A DNA stretch of 64,000 nucleotides, taken from the NCBI RefSeq assembly GCF_004834005.1, contig NZ_STFF01000003.1, positions 248,001 through 312,000 on the forward strand. Direction: 5' to 3'. This document shows positions 53,005-61,436 of the stretch, in pieces. The stretch is from Niastella caeni. Its GTDB lineage: Bacteria; Bacteroidota; Bacteroidia; Chitinophagales; Chitinophagaceae. The notes below the pieces were generated by a model. It saw nothing but the letters and a program-made list of their open reading frames with translations, searched no databases and was not told the origin of the DNA. Position 1 is the first letter of the stretch. Each line of letters starts with the position of its first letter. Made by a program: the position numbers and the translations under genes.

Positions 53005-54300
53005 ATGAAAACATCTAAAATGCGTAAAACAGGAAACTTCTTTCGTAAGAATCAGCGCGTGCTCGCCGTATCCTTATTACTGGCCTCAATTTACTCCTGC
53101 AAAAAAGGAGTTATGGAACCGTCCGCTGAAAACAACATGGTAGAAGACACAACATTGTCTGTTTCTACAAGAGCAATTGGTAATCTTATTTACAATGAGA
53201 CGGCCGATCTATCGAGCTTCAGTACCTATCCGAAGCAACATGTAGCTACTTCTTATGGCCTTACCGCTTCAACAGCTCAGTACTACAACGGTACCAAATC
53301 AGTTCGTTTTGAATTAAGGGATACAGACCCTGAAGTGCAGAGTGGTACAAGGGCCGAATTTTCTTATCCCGACGCTACCAACATGCACCGCTGGTATTCC
53401 TATGCGTTGTATGTACCCAGCGCCCAGTTCCAATACGATTCTGATGACGATGTGATCACCCAATTCCACCAGGGCGGCGGCGCTACTCCGGCTCTTTGCC
53501 TGCGTGTAAGAAGAGATCATCTTTGGATCAGAGTGTTGGGAACATGGACCGATCTTGGACCTTTCCTCAAAGACAAATGGCATACGTATATATTGCATGC
53601 GAAACACTCTTCCGGTTCAGATGGTTTATTGGAGTTCTGGATCGATGGTGTAAAGGTCTTCACCAAATCGGGCGCTAATGCGTATACCGTAGGAAGCACC
53701 TATCACATGCCAAACATGAAACTGGGTATTTACAAATCGAACTGGAATGGCAGCGGTACTACCGATACCAAGATCAGGGTGCTTTATTTCGATGACATAA
53801 AAATTGGCAACGAAAATGCTACTTATAATGATATGGTGCCTTCTGGCGGTACAACAACCACACCAACTGAACCTGCCCCAACACCAACAGAACCTACCCC
53901 TACCCCTACGCCGACTTCGCCTACCACTTCCGGACAGAGTGTGGTGAGCTTTACTTTGGTTAACTCGGCAACAGAAAAGGATGTGATCACTATTACTGAT
54001 GGGCAAACCATTAGCCTGAGCGCACTGGGAATTACCAAATGCAACATCCGAGCAAATACAAATCCTGCTACCCTGGGAAGCGTAAAGTTTGAGTTAAGTG
54101 GCCTGCAAAGCAAAACCTCTTATGATAACAAGGCGCCTTATGCATTGCATGGAGATGATGGAAATGGCAATTACTATTATGGTAACTGGAACCCACCTGC
54201 TTTGGGAACGTATACCTTAAAAGCTACTCCTTACACAGATGATGACCTGAAAGGAACAGTTGGCACGGCTAAGACAATTACTTTCACTATCAAAAATTAG
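53005..54300 (+). CDS. Polysaccharide lyase-like lipoprotein with Pro/Thr linker
   Basis: A 431-residue lipoprotein (lipobox near Cys32, SIYSCKKG). Residues about 52-275 form a jelly-roll like the Polysacc_lyase (PF14099) family, related to PL20 glucuronan and heparin lyase folds: SVRFELRDTDPEVQSGTRAE, QFHQGGGATPALCLRV and MKLGIYKSNWNGSG. Then comes a TPTEPAPTPTEPTPTPTPTS linker and a C-terminal beta domain (about 310-431) that may bind carbohydrate. The exact substrate is unknown. It is followed by a strong terminator and a paralogue. Confidence 0.85.
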   Translation: MKTSKMRKTGNFFRKNQRVLAVSLLLASIYSCKKGVMEPSAENNMVEDTTLSVSTRAIGNLIYNETADLSSFSTYPKQHVATSYGLTASTAQYYNGTKSVRFELRDTDPEVQSGTRAEFSYPDATNMHRWYSYALYVPSAQFQYDSDDDVITQFHQGGGATPALCLRVRRDHLWIRVLGTWTDLGPFLKDKWHTYILHAKHSSGSDGLLEFWIDGVKVFTKSGANAYTVGSTYHMPNMKLGIYKSNWNGSGTTDTKIRVLYFDDIKIGNENATYNDMVPSGGTTTTPTEPAPTPTEPTPTPTPTSPTTSGQSVVSFTLVNSATEKDVITITDGQTISLSALGITKCNIRANTNPATLGSVKFELSGLQSKTSYDNKAPYALHGDDGNGNYYYGNWNPPALGTYTLKATPYTDDDLKGTVGTAKTITFTIKN

Positions 54301-54325
54301 TTGAGGGTTATTGTTAATGATAAGA

Positions 54326-54361
54326 GGGCGGTTCCGCGTTGGCGGGCCGCCTTTTTTTTTG
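54326..54361 (+). terminator. Terminator with T10 run
   Basis: GGCGG..CCGC pairs with GCGG..CCGCC, followed by ten T, 26 bp after the lyase stop. Confidence 0.8.
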
Positions 54362-54370
54362 CTACGCTGA

Positions 54371-54465
54371 ATGCTAAACGCTGAACGCGAAACGCGAAAT
54401 GCAAAAGCCCTTTTTTTTTCATATATTGTATTGGCATTCGGCGTTAAGCGTTGGGCGTTGAGCAT
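54371..54465. repeat. Opposed arrays of AACGC words
   Basis: Left arm (54371-54402) reads ATGCT, then three AACGC words, then AATGC, separated by 1- or 2-base spacers. The right arm (54434-54465) is the inverse of the same word series. All 25 word positions match and all 7 spacer positions differ. The gap carries a T-rich run. Confidence 0.75.
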
Positions 54466-54482
54466 AACCAAAACAAGCCAAT

Positions 54483-55301
54483 GTGATCACCCAAAAAAAA
54501 ATCATACTAGCATCGGTCTTATTATCAGGAACAATGGTTTACAGCCATAAAGAAAATTTTTCCGGCAATGCCAACCTTTTGGCTCAAACGAAACTGGCCC
54601 ATATCCTTTACCATGTCAATTTTGAAGAAAATAATTCCTTCCCTTCTTTTTTAAAAATACAAACAGCAACACCCTATGGCTTACAAACAGTGGAAACCCC
54701 GGTTTACGAAGGAAAGAAAGCGGCCCGATTTGAATTAAGAGATAGTGACCCTGAAAACAGTAATGGAACAAGGGCCGAGATCGCATTTCCCGGAACAGAT
54801 AATACAATTAAACCAGAGCGATGGTATGCATTTGCAGTATTTTTCCCAACCAACAATTTTGAGCCTGATACCAGCGATGAAGTGATCTGCCAATGGCACC
54901 AGGGCGGCAAGGCTACGCCTTCCTTATGCTTCAGAACAAAAGCCGATCGCATAAAACTTCGTATAGTTCCCCGTGCCAACAGTAAAAAATGGATAGACCT
55001 CGGCGCCATAGAAAGGAATGTATGGCAGTATTATGTGGTGCATGTAAAGCATTCATCCCAGGAGGATGGCCTGGTTGAGATCTGGCGCGATGGCAAAAAA
55101 TTAGTTACCCGTTCCGGCGCCAACATGTACGAGCTTAACTCAGGTATATATCATACCCCTAAATTTAAACTGGGCATTTACAAAGCTGACTGGAACGGTT
55201 CAACTGTTACCAAAGCCAGCAAAAGAGTTTTATATTTTGATGCTATAAAAATTGGCGATGAACATGCGGAGTATGCAGATATGACAGGTCATGTTGAGTG
55301 A
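54483..55301 (+). CDS. Polysaccharide lyase-like protein, single-domain paralogue
   Basis: A 272-residue paralogue of the preceding lyase: ARFELRDSDPENSNGTRAEI, CQWHQGGKATPSLCFRTK and FKLGIYKADWNGST. A signal-like N-terminus is present but no clear lipobox. Here the start is a GTG at 54483, just after a word array; no ATG in frame precedes it. It lacks the Pro/Thr linker and C-terminal domain. The two genes probably act on the same polymer. Confidence 0.8.
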   Translation: MITQKKIILASVLLSGTMVYSHKENFSGNANLLAQTKLAHILYHVNFEENNSFPSFLKIQTATPYGLQTVETPVYEGKKAARFELRDSDPENSNGTRAEIAFPGTDNTIKPERWYAFAVFFPTNNFEPDTSDEVICQWHQGGKATPSLCFRTKADRIKLRIVPRANSKKWIDLGAIERNVWQYYVVHVKHSSQEDGLVEIWRDGKKLVTRSGANMYELNSGIYHTPKFKLGIYKADWNGSTVTKASKRVLYFDAIKIGDEHAEYADMTGHVE

Positions 55302-55327
55302 AGAAATACTCTTGGCCAATTAAGATC

Positions 55328-55440
55328 AGTTGCCGGTTCCCGGGTCCCGGGTTTGAAATTTGTAATCACTGATTTATGTTTCCGTCACCCAATGCTGGCA
55401 AAAAGGAATCTGTATTCCTGGTAACTGGCAACTGGTAACA
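55328..55440. repeat. Opposed heptamer arrays
   Basis: Four heptamers AGTTGCC GGTTCCC, GGGTCCC and GGGTTTG (55328-55355) face CTGGTAA, CTGGCAA, CTGGTAA (55418-55438), whose inverse contains TTGCCAG. Between convergent lyase and acyltransferase genes. Confidence 0.5.
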
Positions 55441-55465
55441 TATATCTTATTGTTACAGCACTTTG

Positions 55466-57217
55466 TCATTGACAAACCAGCATATTTGAGAACCCCGCTG
55501 CTTCCAGCGCCTGGCTTAACAATGGGTCACTGGTGAGAATACGATTTTTTCCTTCTTTATTTACTGCAGCATCTATCACTCCCTTTAAAAAATCACTCAA
55601 CCGGTCCTTTGCTGCCGAATGACAATAAATATGTTGGAATTCGATCGTATTACCAGCTTCCGGGTTGTTATTCTCTTTTTTTTCATTTGAAGGTTCCGGG
55701 TAACCGAACCAGGCACAACCCATCAACCGGCCATTTTCGATCCATGTATAACAATGCTGGCTTCTCTCCAGGCGGAACATGGCATCTCCCAGGAATTCCC
55801 ATTTCGTTGCATCAGTTCCTCTGCCGAAGTTGTATTGCATAAGATCGGTCAGGTTGTCTTTATGCAACGATATTTTCGCAGGAGTTGGTAACGTATAGGA
55901 TGGCACCTGGTAAAGTTGTGGTTTTCTTTTTTTATGGAAGCGTTTGGCCAGTATTTTTATTACCGACATGGCAGTCCGGCGCCGCATAAGGTAGAGGTAT
56001 CTTTTTATGTTAAGCTCTACCGTCATAGGCCTGATGCCCGACGCAATGAAGCGGCCATGGAGCCATTTTTTTATTTTTCTTTTTATCCGGAAAGTAAACT
56101 CGCTGCTGATCACCAGTTCTATTACTTCATCATGCCCATTGGCCAGTTCTTCTTTATATGCATCATACCCCGGCGTAAGGTCGAAATAGCGAAAGCCTTC
56201 TTCTTCAAATTGTTTCGACGCCAATACAAAGTGTAAAAAACCCGGCGAATGCCACCTGGCTTTAACAGGCGAATGGCAATTGATGGCAGCCAGTGACACC
56301 CAGCCCTTATCTGTAACCGCAACCATTCCCCCTATTATTTTCCCATCCACTTTTAATACGGTTACATGAAGCAGTTGCAAGCGAAATAATTCCAGCAGAA
56401 AATCTTTCTTTACCGGATCTTCATTGAAAGGATTTTTATTAAACAGCGCACTATGCCGAAAATCGTACATAATGGCCATTGCATGCAGGCTGCTTTTAAA
56501 AGTTTCCACGTCCCGAACGGTTTCAAAACTCACTTCCCCGGCCCTTTTCAACCGGTTCAGTTTGTGTTTGAAATGTTTTCTTCGCTGAAATATTTTTTCT
56601 TCTTCCGTGCCGTTTAAAAGTATCAATGGCCGTGCATGGGGTTGCACTATACTGTATTGGCGCCATTGTTTATCATCTTTTGTCCAGTTGAGCGGAGTTC
56701 CGGGTGGAAGGAAGCGCAATGAGATGGGATGTCCCGGAAATTTTTTCATGCATTCAGCCAAAGCTTTTTTAATGAATACATTGCCGTCTGAAGGGTTGGT
56801 CAGCCAGGCCTGGTACAACCCATCATAATGTCCGGCCCCGGTGATCTTTCCTTTACCGGCGCCATCTTCATCATCTGCTTTGGAGTTCAATAAAACCAGC
56901 GGCAGCGCTCCCTTGAGCTGGCCTCTCTCTACGGCTGTAATAAGAATGGGCAAGTGTTCTTCACTGTAAGCCAGGTACCAGGCTGCTATAAATTGCCGGC
57001 CCTGAAAAACAGTGGCCCAGGAACAGGAGTCAAAAAGCAGGTCCCAGCTTTTTTGAACCCCGGGATCGTTGAGAAAGGTAATAACGGCAGGTCCGGTAAC
57101 TACCTCAATGGAATAACCGTCGTTGGGTTTGGTTCCGGCCTCTATCGGTGTTTTATTTTTTAATTCGGGAACCGGAGGCTCATGTAATTCGTTTTCGTGA
57201 TCTACAGCAATATTCAT
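55466..57217 (-). CDS. Two-domain FemAB/GNAT-type acyltransferase, copy 1
   Basis: A 583-residue cytoplasmic protein. The first about 400 residues match the Acetyltransf_6/FemAB-like group (KHKLNRLKRAGEVSFETV, GGMVAVTDKGWVSLAAINCH, YFDLTPGYDAYKEELANGHD). A second GNAT-like domain follows (about 440-583, CYTWIENGRLMGCAWFGYPE). The paralogue at 57251 has the same plan. With an aminotransferase and epimerase upstream on the same strand it may decorate an exopolysaccharide or cell-wall glycan by N-acylation. Confidence 0.8.
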   Translation of the reverse strand: MNIAVDHENELHEPPVPELKNKTPIEAGTKPNDGYSIEVVTGPAVITFLNDPGVQKSWDLLFDSCSWATVFQGRQFIAAWYLAYSEEHLPILITAVERGQLKGALPLVLLNSKADDEDGAGKGKITGAGHYDGLYQAWLTNPSDGNVFIKKALAECMKKFPGHPISLRFLPPGTPLNWTKDDKQWRQYSIVQPHARPLILLNGTEEEKIFQRRKHFKHKLNRLKRAGEVSFETVRDVETFKSSLHAMAIMYDFRHSALFNKNPFNEDPVKKDFLLELFRLQLLHVTVLKVDGKIIGGMVAVTDKGWVSLAAINCHSPVKARWHSPGFLHFVLASKQFEEEGFRYFDLTPGYDAYKEELANGHDEVIELVISSEFTFRIKRKIKKWLHGRFIASGIRPMTVELNIKRYLYLMRRRTAMSVIKILAKRFHKKRKPQLYQVPSYTLPTPAKISLHKDNLTDLMQYNFGRGTDATKWEFLGDAMFRLERSQHCYTWIENGRLMGCAWFGYPEPSNEKKENNNPEAGNTIEFQHIYCHSAAKDRLSDFLKGVIDAAVNKEGKNRILTSDPLLSQALEAAGFSNMLVCQ

Positions 57218-57250
57218 AAAGTCACATTTATTATTTTCAGTTTTGGTTGG

Positions 57251-58951
57251 TCACTTCAATCGTTGAAAACCGGCCTTGGTAAACGCCGGGTCATTACAGT
57301 CAGTAACTATATAGAATTTATCATGGGGGTTATCAATTGCCAGTTCATTCGCTATCGATTGTAGAAAAGCGGAGAACTGCCTGAGGCCTTTTGAATGACA
57401 ATAAACCCCGGACAAAGAAATGATAAACCCTTCTGTATTGTATTTATCCATTGGGGATTGCTCGCTTGCCAGCCATGCACACCCCAACAGCCGTCCATCC
57501 TCAGCCCAGGTATAACAATGCGCTCCTTCTTCCAGGCGAGTCATGGCATCGGCTAAAAACTCCTGCCGGCTGTACCTGATATCCCGTTTGTCAAAATCGA
57601 GCAGGTGCCGAAGATTGTCTTTTTGAATGTGCAATAAGCCGGCCGTTGAACCCGAACTATTCTTTTGAACGACCCAGCATATCGTAGTCTTTCTTTGCCT
57701 TTTTAAATGATCAAAGAAACTGGCAAACAGGGAAGTAAATCCCTGCCTGGCCACATACCTGTATTTTTCCTTATAAAGTTCAATTGTCCGCTTCTGTTTT
57801 TTTAATGCGTCTGGTTTTATGCCAATAACGGCGGCGGCTTTTTTGAAATTACGGTTCAGCCCTGCATGTAACCTGTTTGTAAAGCGGTGAAAGCTATTAC
57901 CAATACTAAGTGTATAGGCCTCTGCATGATCCGTTGCCAGTATTTCTTTATAAGCATCTGCGCCGGGTGTAAGATCAAAAATGGCCACGCCTTCTTCTGC
58001 CAGCAATTTGCCAAGCATCAAAAAATGAATAATACCGGGCGAATACCGGGCATACGTTGCATCAAAGGAATTGATGCCCTGCAAATGAAGCTGTCCGTTT
58101 CCCCAAAAACTAACATTGGAAGCAATTATTTTATCGTTGATCTTTAAAACAGTTGCATGTAACCTGTTTTGCTCGAACAAAGCCAGCAAAAATGGCTTTC
58201 TTAATGCATCGGTTTCAAAAACCACTTTATTGTATAAAGCGCCTTTTCTGAAATCAGATTGCAGCGCCAATTCATCAAAGACACCAACGAATGCCTGATA
58301 ATCGACGATCCGTTCAAACTTTAATGCGCCCAGCCTTTTCAGCCTGTTGATCTTTTCCTTTCTGTTCTTCTTTCTCAATTCACTGGTAAGATGATCATCG
58401 TTAATGATCATCAATGGCTGTGGCGATACTTTTACAAAACATCGTTTGTTCCAGTTTGGGTCCTTTTTGGTGAAGCCCAGTGAAACGCCTGCAGGGATAT
58501 ATTTGAGCAGGACCTTATTTCGAGGGAAGCACCGGTTGAGGGCATGCAATGCGTTCCTGATAAAAGTTTCATCTGAAGCGTCTGCAGTAAGCCATACCTG
58601 GTATTCGGCCTGGTTCAGGCCGGCTCCGGTTATCAGTCCATTTTTATCTTTTACCAGCGTAAGCAATCCCGTTAATTTTCCGGCCTGTTCGGCTTTGATC
58701 AGGATGGGAAGAAATGCAGCTCCATATAAACGATACCACGTTGCCACAAAAGCAGGACTTTGAAACACGGTAGCCCAGGTACAGGCGTTACAGAGTTGGT
58801 CCCATTCGTTAATGAACCGGGGATCTTCAAGCAGCTTTAATACTTTCTCCCCCACCAGTACCTCAGTTGAGGTGGTACCACCCTGATAAAAAGTGGTTGT
58901 GGTTTTAATTTTAGTAACTGATGTTGTCAATGGATCTATTTTAAATTCCAA
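57251..58951 (-). CDS. Two-domain FemAB/GNAT-type acyltransferase, copy 2
   Basis: A 566-residue paralogue of copy 1 (KEKINRLKRLGALKFERIVD, ASNVSFWGNGQLHLQGINSF, IFDLTPGADAYKEILATDHA; second domain CYTWAEDGRLLGCAWLASEQ). The frame has no ATG near its beginning: a TGA lies two codons before TTG at 58951, so TTG at 58951 or another nearby non-ATG codon must start it. The heptamer array at 58944 covers this start, which may have replaced the original one. Lies 33 bp before copy 1 and 98 bp after the aminotransferase. Confidence 0.78.
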   Translation of the reverse strand: MEFKIDPLTTSVTKIKTTTTFYQGGTTSTEVLVGEKVLKLLEDPRFINEWDQLCNACTWATVFQSPAFVATWYRLYGAAFLPILIKAEQAGKLTGLLTLVKDKNGLITGAGLNQAEYQVWLTADASDETFIRNALHALNRCFPRNKVLLKYIPAGVSLGFTKKDPNWNKRCFVKVSPQPLMIINDDHLTSELRKKNRKEKINRLKRLGALKFERIVDYQAFVGVFDELALQSDFRKGALYNKVVFETDALRKPFLLALFEQNRLHATVLKINDKIIASNVSFWGNGQLHLQGINSFDATYARYSPGIIHFLMLGKLLAEEGVAIFDLTPGADAYKEILATDHAEAYTLSIGNSFHRFTNRLHAGLNRNFKKAAAVIGIKPDALKKQKRTIELYKEKYRYVARQGFTSLFASFFDHLKRQRKTTICWVVQKNSSGSTAGLLHIQKDNLRHLLDFDKRDIRYSRQEFLADAMTRLEEGAHCYTWAEDGRLLGCAWLASEQSPMDKYNTEGFIISLSGVYCHSKGLRQFSAFLQSIANELAIDNPHDKFYIVTDCNDPAFTKAGFQRLK

Positions 58952-59006
58952 AATTCAAATACCAAGCTCCAATATGAAATCCCAAATCTCAAAACTCAAG
59001 CTCCAA
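58944..59006. repeat. Heptamer array at the start of acyltransferase copy 2
   Basis: Nine consecutive 7-bp units: AATTCCA, AAATTCA, AATACCA, AGCTCCA, ATATGAA, ATCCCAA, ATCTCAA, AACTCAA, GCTCCAA. Conserved AA and CA positions, variable centre. It covers the presumed TTG start at 58951. Confidence 0.65.
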
Positions 59007-59046
59007 ACAAATACAGTTTTTAAACTCCAATGACTTGTTTTTACTT

Positions 59047-59081
59047 TTGTTATTTGGTTCTTGCGATTTGGTTCTTGTGTT
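59047..59081. repeat. Heptamer array in the 3' end of the aminotransferase gene
   Basis: Five units TTGTTAT, TTGGTTC, TTGCGAT, TTGGTTC, TTGTGTT. On the minus strand they encode the C-terminal KHKNQIARTK tail and contain the TAA stop of the aminotransferase gene. Confidence 0.65.
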
Positions 59082-60186
59082 TTACCTGTATAGTGGACAG
59101 GTGTACCGCTTCTGCAATTTGATACAGTTCAGATTGGGTCAATTCCTGGTGAACCGGTACGGCAAATACCCGGTTCCTGAATGCCATGCTCAGGGGGAAA
59201 TCATTGGCAGGAAGCGAGGGATGCGCGTTCCGCCAAAAAAGAAGGCCTTCAATGCCAAAGCGGCGTAATTTTTTGAGCACATCATCGGCATTATTTGATT
59301 CTATAGGAAATGCAAAAGGACAGGCGCCCTCGGGCAGCGATAAGAACGGACGAGGCACCAGGTGCCGGTGATGGTCTAGTAAAAACCTGTAATTCTCTCT
59401 ACGCCGTTCGGCAGTTGTTCTATCTACTAGCTTTGAAAGCAAGCGCATGGTCATGGCTGAAGGTGGCGTGAAGGGGTCGCCCAGTTCAAACTCTTTATGC
59501 GGGTTGTGGTTCTTTTTCTTCAGCAATTTCACCATGGGCTTAATGCCAAGATGAAGCGAACCTATAACGCCTGAGCGTTCTGCTACCCAATTAACGTGTC
59601 GTTTAAAAACACGCCATCGGCCCGACTGCAGTGCAGCTGTTGGCCGGGCAGGCGGCGCTTTCATGGTCACAGCGCCACCATCGGGTACACCATACGTTTT
59701 ATATAAGCAAAAAACACCCACATGGCCAAATGTGCCAACCGGCCGGTTATTTATTTCAGCGAGAAATGCCTGGGCCGCATCTTCAAAAAGCAACAGGTTG
59801 CGCTCATCGCACCATTGGCGCCATCGTACAGCATTCTGGGGAAAGCCAAGATAGTGAATGATGTATAACACCCGCACATTGGGTGTGAGCAGGGATTGCA
59901 GGCTTACGGGATCAGGTTCCAACAATTCCGTCACTTCGTAATAACGGATACTTACACCTGCCTGCAATAATGCCTCGATCTCACAGCCATGATGATACGC
60001 CGGCACCAGCACAATATCCTTACTTCCCAGTCCCAGGGTTCGGCAGGCATTCCAGATAGCATGGCGTGCCCGGGAAAATACCCGGCATCCGGAGTCACTC
60101 AGCGGATAAGGAAGCCACGATGACGATTCCCGGAAATAAACGTTGAGTGGCAATGTAGGCCAGATAGAAAGACGTCGCGATAACAT
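59050..60186 (-). CDS. DegT/DnrJ/EryC1-type PLP aminotransferase
   Basis: A 378-residue fold-type I PLP enzyme. The cofactor Lys lies in CLYKTYGVPDGGAV, the conserved Asp in LLFEDAAQAF, and VPAYHHGCEIEALLQAG begins the PLP-binding region. DegT-family enzymes transfer amino groups to nucleotide-linked keto-sugars. The last about ten residues are encoded by a heptamer repeat and may be non-native. It lies downstream of the epimerase gene on the same strand, suggesting amino-sugar synthesis for a surface glycan. Confidence 0.85.
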   Translation of the reverse strand: MLSRRLSIWPTLPLNVYFRESSSWLPYPLSDSGCRVFSRARHAIWNACRTLGLGSKDIVLVPAYHHGCEIEALLQAGVSIRYYEVTELLEPDPVSLQSLLTPNVRVLYIIHYLGFPQNAVRWRQWCDERNLLLFEDAAQAFLAEINNRPVGTFGHVGVFCLYKTYGVPDGGAVTMKAPPARPTAALQSGRWRVFKRHVNWVAERSGVIGSLHLGIKPMVKLLKKKNHNPHKEFELGDPFTPPSAMTMRLLSKLVDRTTAERRRENYRFLLDHHRHLVPRPFLSLPEGACPFAFPIESNNADDVLKKLRRFGIEGLLFWRNAHPSLPANDFPLSMAFRNRVFAVPVHQELTQSELYQIAEAVHLSTIQVKHKNQIARTK

Positions 60187-60187
60187 A

Positions 60188-60215
60188 AATGAAAAATGAA
60201 GAATGAAAAATGACC
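60188..60215. repeat. Short heptamer array upstream of aminotransferase
   Basis: AATGAAA, AATGAAG, AATGAAA, AATGACC: four units ending 2 bp from the ATG of the aminotransferase gene. A CTTCGACTTCGCTCAGGG stretch follows. Confidence 0.55.
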
Positions 60216-60244
60216 CTTCGACTTCGCTCAGGGCCGAGGCCCCA

Positions 60245-61306
60245 TTAACTAAACGATATTGAATTCGTTATTTCTAATTTCCGATGTTCTCTTTCTGCCG
60301 CCTCTTCTTCAAATTGCGGCAGGTATGCCCAATACCAGCTTGTTGACTTCAGCAGGCCCATCTGCAATGAATAGCGAGGCTGATAGCCCAATAGCTCCTT
60401 TGCTTTTTCTGCAAACACAACCGGATGCTGCGGGTGGCTGCCATTATTATTAACTCCATCAACAATCTCTATACGGGCAATGCGTTCATCAAAGGCACTC
60501 AAATATTCTTTCAGGTAGCCGGCGAGTTGATATAAAGAAGTGTTTTCTTCAAAAGCAATATTATACACCTGGTTTACTGCTTCAGGATCGGTTGTAAGAG
60601 CGGCCAGCATATTTGCATCCACCACATTTTCAACATAATTGAACCCGTAAGAGAACCCGTCAGCTTCATTGATAACCGGCGATTCATACCTGATCAATTG
60701 CATCACATATTTTGGGATCACCGATGCATATTCGCTTTGAGGGTCGTGCCGCTGACCAAACACATTGAAATACCGCAGGCCGATGGTTTCCATGCCGTAG
60801 ATCCTTGCGAATACATCTGCATATAGTTCATTGACATATTTATTAGCTGCATAAGGCGCGCTTCCTGTCTTGGGCAACTGGTTCATATCGCCGTAAATGG
60901 GGCAACCGGAAGCATACACAAAGCGTTTTACTTTGGCTTCCTGGGCCACCAACAACATGTTTAAAAAACCTGAAGTATTGACGTTATTGACAGTCTGGGA
61001 ATCATTTATTGATCCTGAAACGGCCCCTAACGCTGCCAGGTGAAACACATAATCCATTCCTTTGCAGGCAGCTTTACAAACATCCACATCACGGATATCG
61101 CCCTTCATAAATTCGAACCGGGGATGATTGGCAGTTGGCGCGATGTTGCGAAAATGGCCTGTTGCCAGGTTATCCAATACGCGAACTTTGCGCGCGCCGG
61201 CAGTCAATAAAAATTCAGCGATGTGCGATCCGATAAAACCGGCCCCGCCGGTAACCAGGAATGAGGAGGAGAAGATCTCTGCAGCTTGTTTGGTTGTTAA
61301 TTTCAT
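60245..61306 (-). CDS. NAD-dependent sugar epimerase/dehydratase (extended SDR)
   Basis: A 353-residue extended short-chain dehydrogenase. NAD binding: VTGGAGFIGSHIAEFL; catalytic Tyr-Lys: PYAANKYVNELY. FGQRHDPQSEYASVIPKYV is typical of UDP-GlcNAc/GalNAc 4-epimerase-like enzymes (WbpP/GalE). It probably supplies a nucleotide sugar to the adjacent aminotransferase and acyltransferases. The substrate is unproven. Confidence 0.88.
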   Translation of the reverse strand: MKLTTKQAAEIFSSSFLVTGGAGFIGSHIAEFLLTAGARKVRVLDNLATGHFRNIAPTANHPRFEFMKGDIRDVDVCKAACKGMDYVFHLAALGAVSGSINDSQTVNNVNTSGFLNMLLVAQEAKVKRFVYASGCPIYGDMNQLPKTGSAPYAANKYVNELYADVFARIYGMETIGLRYFNVFGQRHDPQSEYASVIPKYVMQLIRYESPVINEADGFSYGFNYVENVVDANMLAALTTDPEAVNQVYNIAFEENTSLYQLAGYLKEYLSAFDERIARIEIVDGVNNNGSHPQHPVVFAEKAKELLGYQPRYSLQMGLLKSTSWYWAYLPQFEEEAAEREHRKLEITNSISFS

Positions 61307-61360
61307 AGTTACATACTTTTTAAAATTTTTACGCTTAATAGTTCATATTTTATAGTTGGG

Positions 61361-61432
61361 TTCTTCCTCGTTGCCTTGTTACCTTTATGCCTCGTTGCCT
61401 TTATGCCTCATTGCCTTTATGCCTCATTGCCC
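61361..61432. repeat. Array of nine octamers
   Basis: Units TTCTTCCT, CGTTGCCT, TGTTACCT, TTATGCCT, CGTTGCCT, TTATGCCT, CATTGCCT, TTATGCCT, CATTGCCC. It ends 4 bp before the stop of the T9SS-sorted protein gene. Confidence 0.75.
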
Positions 61433-61436
61433 TGGT

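Noticed and set aside
58944..61432. Word arrays as a CRISPR array
   Set aside because: Units are 7-8 bp without spacers of 30 bp, and no cas genes are near.
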